From contig DAOVRJ010000003.1 of the NCBI GenBank assembly GCA_030628225.1, positions 1-32,153 on the forward strand: a DNA stretch of 32,153 bases, in the 5' to 3' direction. The first letter of the stretch is position 1; each line of letters opens with the position of its first letter. Below the pieces are notes generated by a model. That model saw only the letters and a program-made list of their open reading frames with translations. It made no database searches and was not told where the DNA came from. Both the position numbers and the translations under genes were made by a program. Shown piece by piece: positions 9,139 to 16,721 of this stretch. The DNA comes from Candidatus Zixiibacteriota bacterium. Lineage in GTDB: Bacteria; SM23-81.

Positions 9139-9825
9139 CTAGGTGTCTGCCGGCAGCTTGTCCAGAATTTCTTTAAGAACCTCTTCGATGGACAGCTTTG
9201 TGGTGTCTATGACAATGGCATTTTCCGCCTGCCGCAGAGGAGCCACCTCTCTGCGGCTGTCGTCGCGATCCCTTTGGCGCATCTGGCTCTCCAGTTGTTC
9301 CATGTCCACATCGCCACCCCAGCTTTTCATCTGCAGATAGCGTCGCCTCGCCCTTTCATGGACTGCAGCGGTGATGTAAAATTTGACATCGGCATCGGGC
9401 AAAACGACCGTGCCTATATCTCGCCCCTCCATTACTACACCGCTTACACGAGCCAGACCTCTTTGCTTTTCTACCATAGATGCGTGCACATTCGGGTAGG
9501 CTGAAATTCGCGATGAAGCCATGTCGATCTGTGGAGTGCGAATTTCTTCGGTTACATCCTGTTCATCAATCAACACACGATACGCCCATTTATCCTGGGG
9601 ATCAGTTTTTAGAAAGCGAATCTGGCACTCTTGAGCCAATTGCCCCAGGCCATCCTGGTTTTCCACATTCACACCCTTTTGCTCAGCGAGGACGGCCAGG
9701 GCTCGGTACATGGCCCCGGTATCCACGAAGAGGCATCCTAAAGTTTCGGCCAGAAGCATCCCTACAGTTCCTTTTCCACTGCTGGCCGGCCCATCAATGG
9801 CCACTATAAGCCGGGAATGACTCAT
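9139..9825 (-). CDS. cmk: (d)CMP kinase
   Basis: Cytidylate kinase that phosphorylates CMP and dCMP with ATP for nucleotide recycling. The P-loop GPASSGKGT is at about residues 12-20, followed by FVDTGAMYRALA (nucleotide-monophosphate binding) and GVVMEGRDIGTVVLPDADVK, all diagnostic of Cmk. The C-terminal lid has RQRDRDDSRREVAPL. I use ATG 9825 (228 aa). The upstream in-frame GTG at 9840 overlaps the GGGGGA Shine-Dalgarno that sits 7 nt before that ATG, so it is unlikely to be the start. It follows rluB by 55 nt and precedes plsC by 12 nt, the typical bacterial arrangement. Confidence 0.95.
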   Translation of the reverse strand: MSHSRLIVAIDGPASSGKGTVGMLLAETLGCLFVDTGAMYRALAVLAEQKGVNVENQDGLGQLAQECQIRFLKTDPQDKWAYRVLIDEQDVTEEIRTPQIDMASSRISAYPNVHASMVEKQRGLARVSGVVMEGRDIGTVVLPDADVKFYITAAVHERARRRYLQMKSWGGDVDMEQLESQMRQRDRDDSRREVAPLRQAENAIVIDTTKLSIEEVLKEILDKLPADT

Positions 9826-9880
9826 TGCTGTTTCCCCCACAGAGTGGCGATGATTTGTAGAGTCTCCGTGGACATTCTAT

Positions 9881-10588
9881 TTACCTCCCGGCCGACCTCA
9901 ACCTCTTAACCTCATTGGTGGAGAGGTGTCGCCACTGACCGCTACTCAATCCCTCGGTATTTATACCGGCGAAAATCATCCTGCGCAGGCTGATCACCGG
10001 ATGACCGATAGCCGCTAACATTCGTTTCACCTGTCGTTTCTTCCCGGTGGTAAGTTCCAGGTAAATTTCGCTGTGATCCGCTTTCCGATATAGCAATTTC
10101 GCCGTTGTTGCCCGGGATATTCCGTCATCGAGCTGGATGCCTTTCAAGAGGTTTTTAAGCTTACGATCATCGACAATTCCAATTACCTTAGCTTGATATC
10201 CTTTGATGATTTTGTGGCTGGGATGGGTCAGACGATGGGCCAACTCCCCGTCATTTGTTAGTAACAACACTCCTTCTGTGTCATAATCAAGACGACCAAC
10301 CGAAAAGACACGGCTCTTAATGCTATCCAGAAGATCGAAAACCGTGGATCTACCTTGAGGGTCAGCAGAGGTCACCAGGTAGCCAGCGGGTTTGTTCAGT
10401 AAAAGATAGAGCCGAGTCTTTTCTGCGGAAACCCTCACCCCGTCAAGAAAAACCTCGTCCCTTTCTGGGTTAACGCGCAGGCCCAGCTCTTTTACGCATT
10501 GCCCATTAACCTGGGCTCGACCCTCCAGGATGTATCGATCCGCCTGACGTCTGGATATTCCCCCGTGCTGGGCCAAGAATCTGTTCAA
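9881..10588 (-). CDS. rluB: Ribosomal large-subunit pseudouridine synthase, RluB/RsuA family
   Basis: Pseudouridine synthase, 235 aa, likely modifying 23S rRNA near the position of E. coli U2605. The N-terminal S4 RNA-binding domain (NRFLAQHGGISRRQADRYIL) is followed by the catalytic domain with GRLDYDTEGVLLLTNDG, in which the Asp of GRLD is the catalytic residue. KKRQVKRMLAAIGHPV is the conserved C-terminal signature. The start is TTG at 10588, preceded by AAGGAG at 3 nt. The first 83 nt overlap the 3' end of scpB in another frame. The pairing with scpA-scpB is common in bacteria. RsuA, RluE and RluF share the fold, so the target base is inferred from context. Confidence 0.92.
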   Translation of the reverse strand: MNRFLAQHGGISRRQADRYILEGRAQVNGQCVKELGLRVNPERDEVFLDGVRVSAEKTRLYLLLNKPAGYLVTSADPQGRSTVFDLLDSIKSRVFSVGRLDYDTEGVLLLTNDGELAHRLTHPSHKIIKGYQAKVIGIVDDRKLKNLLKGIQLDDGISRATTAKLLYRKADHSEIYLELTTGKKRQVKRMLAAIGHPVISLRRMIFAGINTEGLSSGQWRHLSTNEVKRLRSAGR

Positions 10589-11156
10589 CCGCTCCTTCGT
10601 ATTCGGTCACCACACCCTCTGCCGCTTTCGGACTTTCTGTTAAAGAACTAAGCTCGCCTTTGGCAGGAAGATCCGTGATTTTATTAAGCCCGAAATAGCG
10701 CAAAAACTCATCCGTTGTCCCGTAAAGCAAGGGTCGTCCTACAGAGATCTTTCGACCCTTAACGGTAATTAGCTTTTTTTCCAACAGTGTATTCAGAACG
10801 CCATCTATGCAAACGCCGCGAAGACATTCTATCTCAGCGCGAACGATTGGCTGTTCATAGGCGATTATAGCCAGTGTTTCCAGTGCCGGCTGTGAAAGTC
10901 GGGAGTGAGATCTGCAGCGAAAAAGTTCTCGGACCCATGGAGCGTACTGAGGACGCGTGCAGATTTGATATCCACCGGCCAGCTCCAAGATCTGAAAGCT
11001 GCGCCCGCTCTGATCGTATTGTTTCTTCAGGCTCTCGATGGCTTCTTGGATCTGCCGAACATCCGTCTCCTTGATGATCGTCTGTAAAATTCCCACTGAT
11101 AATGGTCGATCGGAGGCGAAAAGCAGAGATTCTACGATACCCTTGGTTTGATTCAT
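10506..11156 (-). CDS. scpB: Segregation and condensation protein B
   Basis: Winged-helix kleisin-interacting subunit of the Smc-ScpAB complex, which compacts and segregates the chromosome. The 216-aa protein contains the family segments IVESLLFASDRPLSVGIL, LSQPALETLAIIAYEQPI and the C-terminal LLYGTTDEFLRYFGL. Its start overlaps the scpA stop by ATGA (11153-11156), which indicates translational coupling and equal production of partners. The last 28 or so residues (GGSIHPGGSSPG end) are low complexity and overlap the rluB start. No smc gene lies in the window. Confidence 0.95.
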   Translation of the reverse strand: MNQTKGIVESLLFASDRPLSVGILQTIIKETDVRQIQEAIESLKKQYDQSGRSFQILELAGGYQICTRPQYAPWVRELFRCRSHSRLSQPALETLAIIAYEQPIVRAEIECLRGVCIDGVLNTLLEKKLITVKGRKISVGRPLLYGTTDEFLRYFGLNKITDLPAKGELSSLTESPKAAEGVVTEYEGAVEQILGPARGNIQTSGGSIHPGGSSPG

Positions 11157-11947
11157 GAGCTGTTTTGGAAAGGATGATGGTAATCTCTAGCGACGCTCTT
11201 AATGTAGATCCAAATTTGACCGAAAGCTCGCTGCTGCTTGACAGAGACAAGCTGAGCTCGCATTAGCTCTAAGAGAGCCAGGAATGTGACTACCATAGCT
11301 GTGTTACGGGAGTCGGATCGAATCAAGTCTATAAAAGGAACTTTTTTTCGACTATGCAGAATAGTCAAAATATGATCAAAACGCTCCTTTACCGTATATT
11401 CGTCGAGTTCTACTTGGTGAGATTCCGCGAGCGACTCTTTTTCTACAATGTTCTTAAAGGCATCAATTAATTCGAAAAGACTTACATCTATGAGATCCTG
11501 CTCTGCTTCTTGCTCCGCCCACTCGGGCTCACCTGGCCGGGCATAAAGCAGGGTGCTCTGTTGTTCCTTCTCTCCCAGCGTCTGGGCTGCAGTCTTAAAA
11601 AGGCGGTATTCCAAAAGCCTGTTCACCAGTTCCTGACGGGGATCTTCCGGAAAGGAATCGTCCGTTTTGTCAGGCTGAGGCAACAACATCCGTGACTTGA
11701 GCGACATCAGGGTGGCAGCCATAACCAGAAAATCAGCAGCCACATCCAGTTGGAGAAGACGCATGAGCTTGAGATATTCTAGATACTCTGCGGTAATCCG
11801 GGCAATGGGAATGTCGTAGATATCAATTTGATCTTTATGAATCAAAAACAACAATAGATCCAAAGGGCCTTCGAAAAGGGGAAGTTTCACCTGATAACCG
11901 GTAACAGTTCTCCTCTTCTCAACGGTCATCGTTCTACCTTGAGTCAT
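11153..11947 (-). CDS. scpA: Segregation and condensation protein A
   Basis: Kleisin subunit that bridges Smc heads in the bacterial condensin. The 264-aa protein has the canonical N-terminal segment KLPLFEGPLDLLLFLIHKDQ followed by IYDIPIARITAEYLEYL, and the C-terminal winged-helix part (VVTFLALLELMRAQLVSVKQ). GGGGG stands 8 nt before ATG 11947; a second ATG six codons on is also possible. It follows trpS by 22 nt and is coupled to scpB by a 4-nt overlap. Order and length agree with the family. Confidence 0.96.
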   Translation of the reverse strand: MTQGRTMTVEKRRTVTGYQVKLPLFEGPLDLLLFLIHKDQIDIYDIPIARITAEYLEYLKLMRLLQLDVAADFLVMAATLMSLKSRMLLPQPDKTDDSFPEDPRQELVNRLLEYRLFKTAAQTLGEKEQQSTLLYARPGEPEWAEQEAEQDLIDVSLFELIDAFKNIVEKESLAESHQVELDEYTVKERFDHILTILHSRKKVPFIDLIRSDSRNTAMVVTFLALLELMRAQLVSVKQQRAFGQIWIYIKSVARDYHHPFQNSS

Positions 11948-11969
11948 CGGCAGAACCCCCTATCTAATA

Positions 11970-12953
11970 TCACCGGATCTGCATAGCCTCTTTCACCTGA
12001 TCCATAGTTTCACGGGCAATGACGCGAGCTTTTCCAGCACCATCCTGAAGAATTTCTTCCACTTGAGAGATATTTGATTCCAGGATACGTCGCTTTTCTC
12101 GCATGGGACTTAAAAAATCCGTGATCTTCTTGATCAGGTTTTTTTTGTCGGCAACACAACCCAGTTTGCCACTGCGGCAAGCTCGCTCAATCTGATCTAT
12201 TTCCCCAGGGTTGAACTTCTTGTGATATGTAAAGACCGTACAGATCTCTGGATGTCCAGGATCGGAGATGTGAATTTTTTGAGGATCGGTGATGGTGGAC
12301 ATAATCTTTTTCTTGATCTGATCCGGCTCATCAGCCAACTGGATGGTGTTGCCCACCGATTTGCTCATCCGATTTCCGTCGGTGCCGGGAAGGCGACTAA
12401 AAGGTGTCAGCAAAGCCACTGGCTCCGGGAAGGTTTGCCCATATAAATTATTGAAACGCCGGGCTATTTCCCGAGTTAACTCAATATGAGGAGCTTGATC
12501 CTCCCCCACGGGCACCGCATTGGCCTTGTATATGAGAATATCGGCAGCCTGCAGAACGGGATAGCCCAGAAGGCCATAGCTTATATTTTCCCCCAGATGA
12601 AGATCTTTTATAACCTCTTTCAAAGTTGGATTTCGCTCCAGCCGCGCACTGGTGACAAGCATAGAGAACATCAGGTGGAGCTCTGCATGTTCGGGAACAT
12701 CAGACTGGACGAATATTAAGCTTTTCTCAGGATCGATGCCGGCGCAAAGCCAGTCTATAGTCATGTCCAGGATGTTTTGGCGAATGTCCAAGTTTTTCTC
12801 AAAACCCGTCGTCAGGGCATGCCAGTTGGCCACCATGTGAAAGTTTTCATACTCGTCCTGAAGACGTACCCAGTTTTCCAAGGCACCGGCAAAATGCCCC
12901 AGGTGTAATTTTCCGGTAGGCCTCATCCCACTTAATATTCTCTTCTTAGCCAT
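11970..12953 (-). CDS. trpS: Tryptophanyl-tRNA synthetase
   Basis: Class I synthetase of 327 aa that charges tRNA-Trp. The HIGH-type motif is GKLHLGHFAGALENW near the N-terminus, the KMSKS-type motif is RMSKSVGNTIQL (about residues 196-207), and AADILIYKANAVPVGEDQ is the conserved Trp/ATP-site segment. AAGGA lies 4 nt before the ATG. It is 34 nt downstream of the HNH gene and 22 nt upstream of scpA; trpS-scpA-scpB is a frequent gene order. I see no trp leader or T-box. Confidence 0.97.
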   Translation of the reverse strand: MAKKRILSGMRPTGKLHLGHFAGALENWVRLQDEYENFHMVANWHALTTGFEKNLDIRQNILDMTIDWLCAGIDPEKSLIFVQSDVPEHAELHLMFSMLVTSARLERNPTLKEVIKDLHLGENISYGLLGYPVLQAADILIYKANAVPVGEDQAPHIELTREIARRFNNLYGQTFPEPVALLTPFSRLPGTDGNRMSKSVGNTIQLADEPDQIKKKIMSTITDPQKIHISDPGHPEICTVFTYHKKFNPGEIDQIERACRSGKLGCVADKKNLIKKITDFLSPMREKRRILESNISQVEEILQDGAGKARVIARETMDQVKEAMQIR

Positions 12954-12987
12954 AATTTCCTTAAAAAACCAGGGGGTCCATTACCAA

Positions 12988-13497
12988 TTATTCCATGAAC
13001 AAATAACGACACCAGCGTTGATCTGATATACCGATGAAACATCTTATGAAGGTTAGATAATTTGGTCTGCGTGGTCTACGCAACAAGACCATCCCCGCTT
13101 CCTCCGGTGTTTGCTGTCCCTTTCTGTTATTACAACGGGCACAGGCACAGACCAAATTTTCCCAACTGTCTGCTCCGCCTTGATTTTTAGGTATAACATG
13201 ATCCAGCGTCAGCGGCTGGCGCTTTTGGCCACAATATTGACATCTATAACCATCGCGTTTGATGATGTTTTTTCGCGTAAGCAGAATCTTTTTTCTGGGG
13301 ATCGCGATATACATGAAGAGTCGGACAACACTGGGCATGGGATAAGTTTTCGATACGGTGTGTATCTCCAGCGCATCCCGCTCAACTATTTCAGCTTTGC
13401 CCAAAAATACCAGCACGATGGCTCGCTTTGTAGTACAGATACTAAAAGGCTCATAGTTTTGATTTAGCACCAGAACATAACCGTTTAGCATCAGCAT
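12988..13497 (-). CDS. HNH endonuclease family protein
   Basis: A 169-aa protein of the widespread chromosomal HNH-nuclease family. The N-terminus reads VLVLNQNYEPFSICTTKRAI, typical of this family. The HNH core is RDGYRCQYCGQ, TLDHVIPKNQGGADSWENLV and CARCNNRKG, with paired CxxC zinc ligands and the His of DHV as the catalytic base. The biological substrate of this family is not established; its position among housekeeping genes argues against a restriction or mobile-element role. The ATG overlaps the preceding NlpC/P60 stop by 7 nt, and a second ATG two codons on would fit a TGATG coupling. Confidence 0.9.
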   Translation of the reverse strand: MLMLNGYVLVLNQNYEPFSICTTKRAIVLVFLGKAEIVERDALEIHTVSKTYPMPSVVRLFMYIAIPRKKILLTRKNIIKRDGYRCQYCGQKRQPLTLDHVIPKNQGGADSWENLVCACARCNNRKGQQTPEEAGMVLLRRPRRPNYLTFIRCFIGISDQRWCRYLFME

Positions 13498-14330
13498 TCG
13501 CCAAGCAAACCTCTCACAACTCTCCTGGCCCCAACGTATTTAGCACGCAGGAAAGCATCGTAATCATCTGCGGATGGCTCCAGGCTGCCGGTCCTGACGT
13601 AGCCAAGACAATGAATGAATTTACCGCCCTGGATATGAATAGTTACATGAGTTATTCTGTCACTATCTTGTGGTCGAAAGAAAAGAAGATCTGCCGGCAT
13701 TAAATTCTCTCGGCAGGAAACCTCTTGACCACTGGAGAATTGCTGGTGAGCATCACGCGGCAGTTGAAATCCATTGAGCCCAAAAACGGTCTGCACAAAC
13801 CCTGAACAGTCAAAACCTTTGGGAGTTGCCCCCCCCCACATATAGGGAAGACCTGTGAAACTTCGTGCTGTTCTGATAATCTCCTCTGAACTACCCCCTC
13901 CCATATGTATCAGATCTGCCCGATCAGAGATGTCTCTGTTGGCAATCCAACCATGGCGTCCATCTGGCAGGGCCACCTGATTCCACCGATCGCCCTTTCC
14001 AACCAAGAGGAGCTCCGTTCCCATTACCACATCGCTTACCGGGATCGATGTTTTTTGCCGTCGAGACAGAATTAAAGCTACCTGGGAGCTGACCATCACT
14101 TTGCGGCTATTTGCCCACTGGTGAACCAATTCTTCTTTGCATAGTTGCAAGAGCGGTTCGTTAATCCAACCCACATACCCATCTGGTAGACGCACCTTAT
14201 ACCAGTCCTGATGCTGATCTAACAACTCCAGGGCCATTCCCATTATGGTTTGAGTCACCTGTTCCGCTCTCAGATCAGGTTCCCTACGAACATCGGCAAC
14301 GCTGACCTTGACCAATGCCCACGAGCTCAA
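13491..14330 (-). CDS. NlpC/P60 cell-wall peptidase with bacterial SH3 domains
   Basis: Cysteine peptidase of 279 aa resembling YkfC-type gamma-D-glutamyl-L-diamino acid endopeptidases, which cut peptidoglycan stem peptides. Two SH3-like domains (about residues 5-60 and 75-135) recognise the substrate. The NlpC/P60 domain (about 148-265) carries the triad Cys175 (GFDCSGF), His228 (ITHVTIH) and His240 (FIHCLG). No signal peptide is visible, so a cytoplasmic recycling role, as for Bacillus YkfC, is more likely than a periplasmic one. The start is TTG 14330 with GGAG 9 nt upstream. It heads the operon, 43 nt after a strong promoter. Confidence 0.9.
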   Translation of the reverse strand: MSSWALVKVSVADVRREPDLRAEQVTQTIMGMALELLDQHQDWYKVRLPDGYVGWINEPLLQLCKEELVHQWANSRKVMVSSQVALILSRRQKTSIPVSDVVMGTELLLVGKGDRWNQVALPDGRHGWIANRDISDRADLIHMGGGSSEEIIRTARSFTGLPYMWGGATPKGFDCSGFVQTVFGLNGFQLPRDAHQQFSSGQEVSCRENLMPADLLFFRPQDSDRITHVTIHIQGGKFIHCLGYVRTGSLEPSADDYDAFLRAKYVGARRVVRGLLGEC

Positions 14331-14372
14331 TTCTAAAATCTCCGCAGGATATTAATAGCCCTAATTCCATTC

Positions 14373-14401
14373 AAATTACAACATTAATTCTGTATTGTCA
14401 A
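14373..14401 (-). promoter_or_regulatory. Sigma-70-like promoter of the NlpC/P60-HNH-trpS-scpAB operon
   Basis: On the minus strand, TTGACA (14396-14401) is separated by 17 nt from TAATTT (14373-14378). Transcription should start near 14366, giving a leader of about 36 nt. The -35 box is perfect. Its place just past the terminator of the upstream receptor gene supports it. Confidence 0.8.
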
Positions 14402-14430
14402 CGCTTTTTTGGGCTTTTCAGGATCAAAAG

Positions 14431-14454
14431 AGTCCCCGATGGAAACTGGGGACT
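14431..14454 (-). terminator. Rho-independent terminator after the BtuB-like receptor
   Basis: A 7-bp perfect stem (AGTCCCC/GGGGACT) with a 10-nt loop is followed on the minus strand by CTTTTGATCC. It lies 32 nt past the receptor stop codon and 30 nt before the next promoter, so it separates the uptake locus from the housekeeping operon. Confidence 0.8.
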
Positions 14455-14486
14455 TAATTTTCGTTTAGCAAGTGAAATCAGCGCCA

Positions 14487-16403
14487 TCAATCCCAAAACT
14501 CCCAGGAAAGCCCTCCATAAAAAGCCCTGCCAGGAAGAGGATAGCCCGAGCGAAGAAAATATTTCTCATCTCCTAAGTTCTCTGCCAACAGATAAATCTG
14601 GAAATTACTGAGTATACGCGCGGTCACCTTTCCGTTGTACAGGAAGTTTGAGTTCAGTTTCTGTCCCTCATTAGCGTCTGCGTACCGGACCCCCATATAT
14701 TCAATGCCCAACCTGGCAGTTACATCCAGCTCATTTCGAATCAGATTCATGCCATACTGCACATAGCCAGCTATCTTATGCTGCGGTTGATAGGGCAAGC
14801 GCCTGTCCAGTAAATCGTCTTTAGCATCCAGGAAAGCATATGTCAATGAAGACTGCAGTCGATCAAGATACTTCACAGTGACCTGGCCCTCAAAACCCTT
14901 AATGATGGCCTGCGACTTGTTCACGGGCATCCAGCAGCCGTAGACATAGCTTTCGTCCACATTGTCCCATTGTATGAGATCGCTAACTTCCCGGCGGAAA
15001 AAGCATCCGTTCCCGGTGAACAGGCCGGCTTGTATCCGCCCTCCGATCTGAAAAGCCACCGCCTTTTCGGGCTTAACGTCTACGTTGCCGCTTTCCCCGT
15101 AATCTAACTTTCCGTCCAGATCATAATCGATATTGCTCTTAGGCCAATAGAGATCATTGAAGGTCGGGGTCCTGTATGAGCGCCTAAAGGAGGTAAAAAG
15201 GGAAGCGTGGTTTCCAGCCAACCAGGTGATGGTCAGGTCGGGGCAGAACTGATCGTCGAATTTCTCATGGTAGTCATATCGACCGGCGAGCCTAAACTTT
15301 ACATTACTACGTAATGTCAGTTCTTCCTGAAGGAACATGGCCCCGCGATACAGGTCGTGGCAGCCGTTTTCCGAGGAATCAAGGCGTCTGTTCTGGATCT
15401 CCCCCCCAACCGTCATTTTATGGGCGCTGCCAAAGGAAAAGCTATTTTGGAGTTCGATTCCGTAAATCCATCGCCTGTGTTTTGCCTCGGTGAAGAAATC
15501 AGGGTTTTTATACTCCTGTCGGCTGTAGTTTCGGTAGATGATTGAGCGAAAGCTATTTTCTAAGCCCTTACAGAACTGCAGGGTGATGGCCTGATTCCAG
15601 TTTTGATCCTCCTGGTGTGCGTTTGGAGTGGGCATTATGTCCATGCCGGGAACGCCAAGATCTGCATCATAGAGATGTGTTCTATATGTAATAAGCCCCT
15701 TTTCGCCCAAGGAACAGCTGAGCTTACCGGTCATATGCCGTCCCTCGAAGTCGCTGTTATCTCTGAAGCCAGCGGATTTTATTGATGAACCCATGAGGTT
15801 GAGACCAAAACGCTGACCAAACAGTCGAGCAAATCGAGCGGCGACTTTTTCCAGATCGCCAGCCCCTTTCTGGTATTTTATATGCGTTAAAGGCCTTTCA
15901 TAGATGGTGGATCGAGTAATGATGTTGACTACGCCCCCCAGAGCATCTGCCCCGTACAGAGAAGAAACCGCCCCTCGAACCACCTCTATACTCTGCACAT
16001 CTTCCAGGGGAATAAGATTCAGATCAAACCCACCGAGTTGAATATCGTTGATTGGTACCCCGTCTATCATGATCAATACCTGTCCGGAAGTGCTGCCGCG
16101 CAAGCTCAGACTCGCATTTTGTCCTATGCTCCCATAAGTTCCCACACTGACGCCGGGCAATAGTTTTAGAACATCACCTAAGTGTTGAGCAGAAGATTGT
16201 TCGATATCGGCGCTGGTCAGAACATCCACATTGGCGTCGCTCTCCCATAGGGTATGAGGCGTCCTTGTGGCCGTGACCACTATTGGTTGAAGCTGATAGT
16301 CGACCTGCTCCCCCGCTGTTGCGATAGAGGCCTGATCAGAATTCGCCCCTGCGGTGGAGGTTGATAGAGCCAAGACCAATGAGAACATCAACGGAAGACG
16401 CAT
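14487..16403 (-). CDS. TonB-dependent outer-membrane receptor, BtuB-like, with EF-hand-like loop
   Basis: Outer-membrane beta-barrel receptor of 638 aa. A signal peptide (about residues 1-20, ending TSTAGA) is followed by a TonB-box-like stretch (PIVVTATRT, about 40-48). The plug domain runs to about residue 165 (GAVSSLYGADALGGVVNIIT), and the 22-strand barrel ends with the aromatic terminus GGLSWEFWD. Length and plug resemble BtuB, the cobalamin receptor. Residues 426-437 form a canonical EF-hand calcium loop in an extracellular region. AGGAG stands 8 nt before the ATG. Unlike the other receptor here, no cobalamin riboswitch precedes it; it has its own sigma-70-like promoter. The ligand is inferred from context only; an iron or other metal chelate cannot be excluded. 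Confidence 0.9.
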   Translation of the reverse strand: MRLPLMFSLVLALSTSTAGANSDQASIATAGEQVDYQLQPIVVTATRTPHTLWESDANVDVLTSADIEQSSAQHLGDVLKLLPGVSVGTYGSIGQNASLSLRGSTSGQVLIMIDGVPINDIQLGGFDLNLIPLEDVQSIEVVRGAVSSLYGADALGGVVNIITRSTIYERPLTHIKYQKGAGDLEKVAARFARLFGQRFGLNLMGSSIKSAGFRDNSDFEGRHMTGKLSCSLGEKGLITYRTHLYDADLGVPGMDIMPTPNAHQEDQNWNQAITLQFCKGLENSFRSIIYRNYSRQEYKNPDFFTEAKHRRWIYGIELQNSFSFGSAHKMTVGGEIQNRRLDSSENGCHDLYRGAMFLQEELTLRSNVKFRLAGRYDYHEKFDDQFCPDLTITWLAGNHASLFTSFRRSYRTPTFNDLYWPKSNIDYDLDGKLDYGESGNVDVKPEKAVAFQIGGRIQAGLFTGNGCFFRREVSDLIQWDNVDESYVYGCWMPVNKSQAIIKGFEGQVTVKYLDRLQSSLTYAFLDAKDDLLDRRLPYQPQHKIAGYVQYGMNLIRNELDVTARLGIEYMGVRYADANEGQKLNSNFLYNGKVTARILSNFQIYLLAENLGDEKYFLRSGYPLPGRAFYGGLSWEFWD

Positions 16404-16484
16404 AATTCAGTCTCCTAGAACATATCCGATACAGAATATACGCACTTTCTTCGTCACTGGTGTGAGCCAAAATATCTTTTCATA

Positions 16485-16513
16485 AATATGGGCTACCTGA
16501 GAGCATTTGTCAA
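16485..16513 (-). promoter_or_regulatory. Sigma-70-like promoter of the BtuB-like receptor
   Basis: On the minus strand, TTGACA (16508-16513), 17 nt and CATATT (16485-16490). Transcription would start near 16478 and give a leader of about 75 nt without a recognisable riboswitch. It lies downstream of two terminator hairpins, so this receptor forms its own unit. Confidence 0.7.
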
Positions 16514-16601
16514 ATGATTCTCTTTAAGATTGAAAAAAAGAGCTTGAGAGCACTACAACAACCAGATATTTGTTATGTGGGATATACTTCTACCATTCCA
16601 A

Positions 16602-16620
16602 CAAAAAGGCGACCTTTTTG
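16602..16620 (-). terminator. Second terminator hairpin after the FN3 propeller gene
   Basis: A perfect 8-bp stem (CAAAAAGG/CCTTTTTG) closes a 3-nt loop, so the U-rich 3' arm is itself the tract. It lies 8 nt beyond the first hairpin in the minus-strand direction. Being symmetric, it could stop transcription from either side. Confidence 0.6.
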
Positions 16621-16627
16621 CAAAAGA

Positions 16628-16659
16628 ACGGGCAAAATGCCTTGAGACACTTTGCCCGT
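16628..16659 (-). terminator. First terminator hairpin after the FN3 propeller gene
   Basis: A perfect 9-bp inverted repeat (ACGGGCAAA/TTTGCCCGT) with a 14-nt loop. On the minus strand the 3' arm continues as TCTTTTGC. It lies about 60 nt past the propeller stop codon. With the hairpin at 16602-16620 it forms a tandem terminator before the next promoter. The rest of this 318-nt gap (16404-16721) holds only that promoter and the receptor leader. Confidence 0.7.
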
Positions 16660-16721
16660 GAATTATGCGATAAACTACCAGCTGTCAAGAGATAGGGGCG
16701 AGTTTTGCCCTCCTACCCTTC

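Noticed and set aside
12988-13497. HNH gene as a homing endonuclease or restriction enzyme
   Set aside because: It is in a tight housekeeping operon, overlapping its neighbour, and matches the common chromosomal HNH family; no methylase or intron is nearby.
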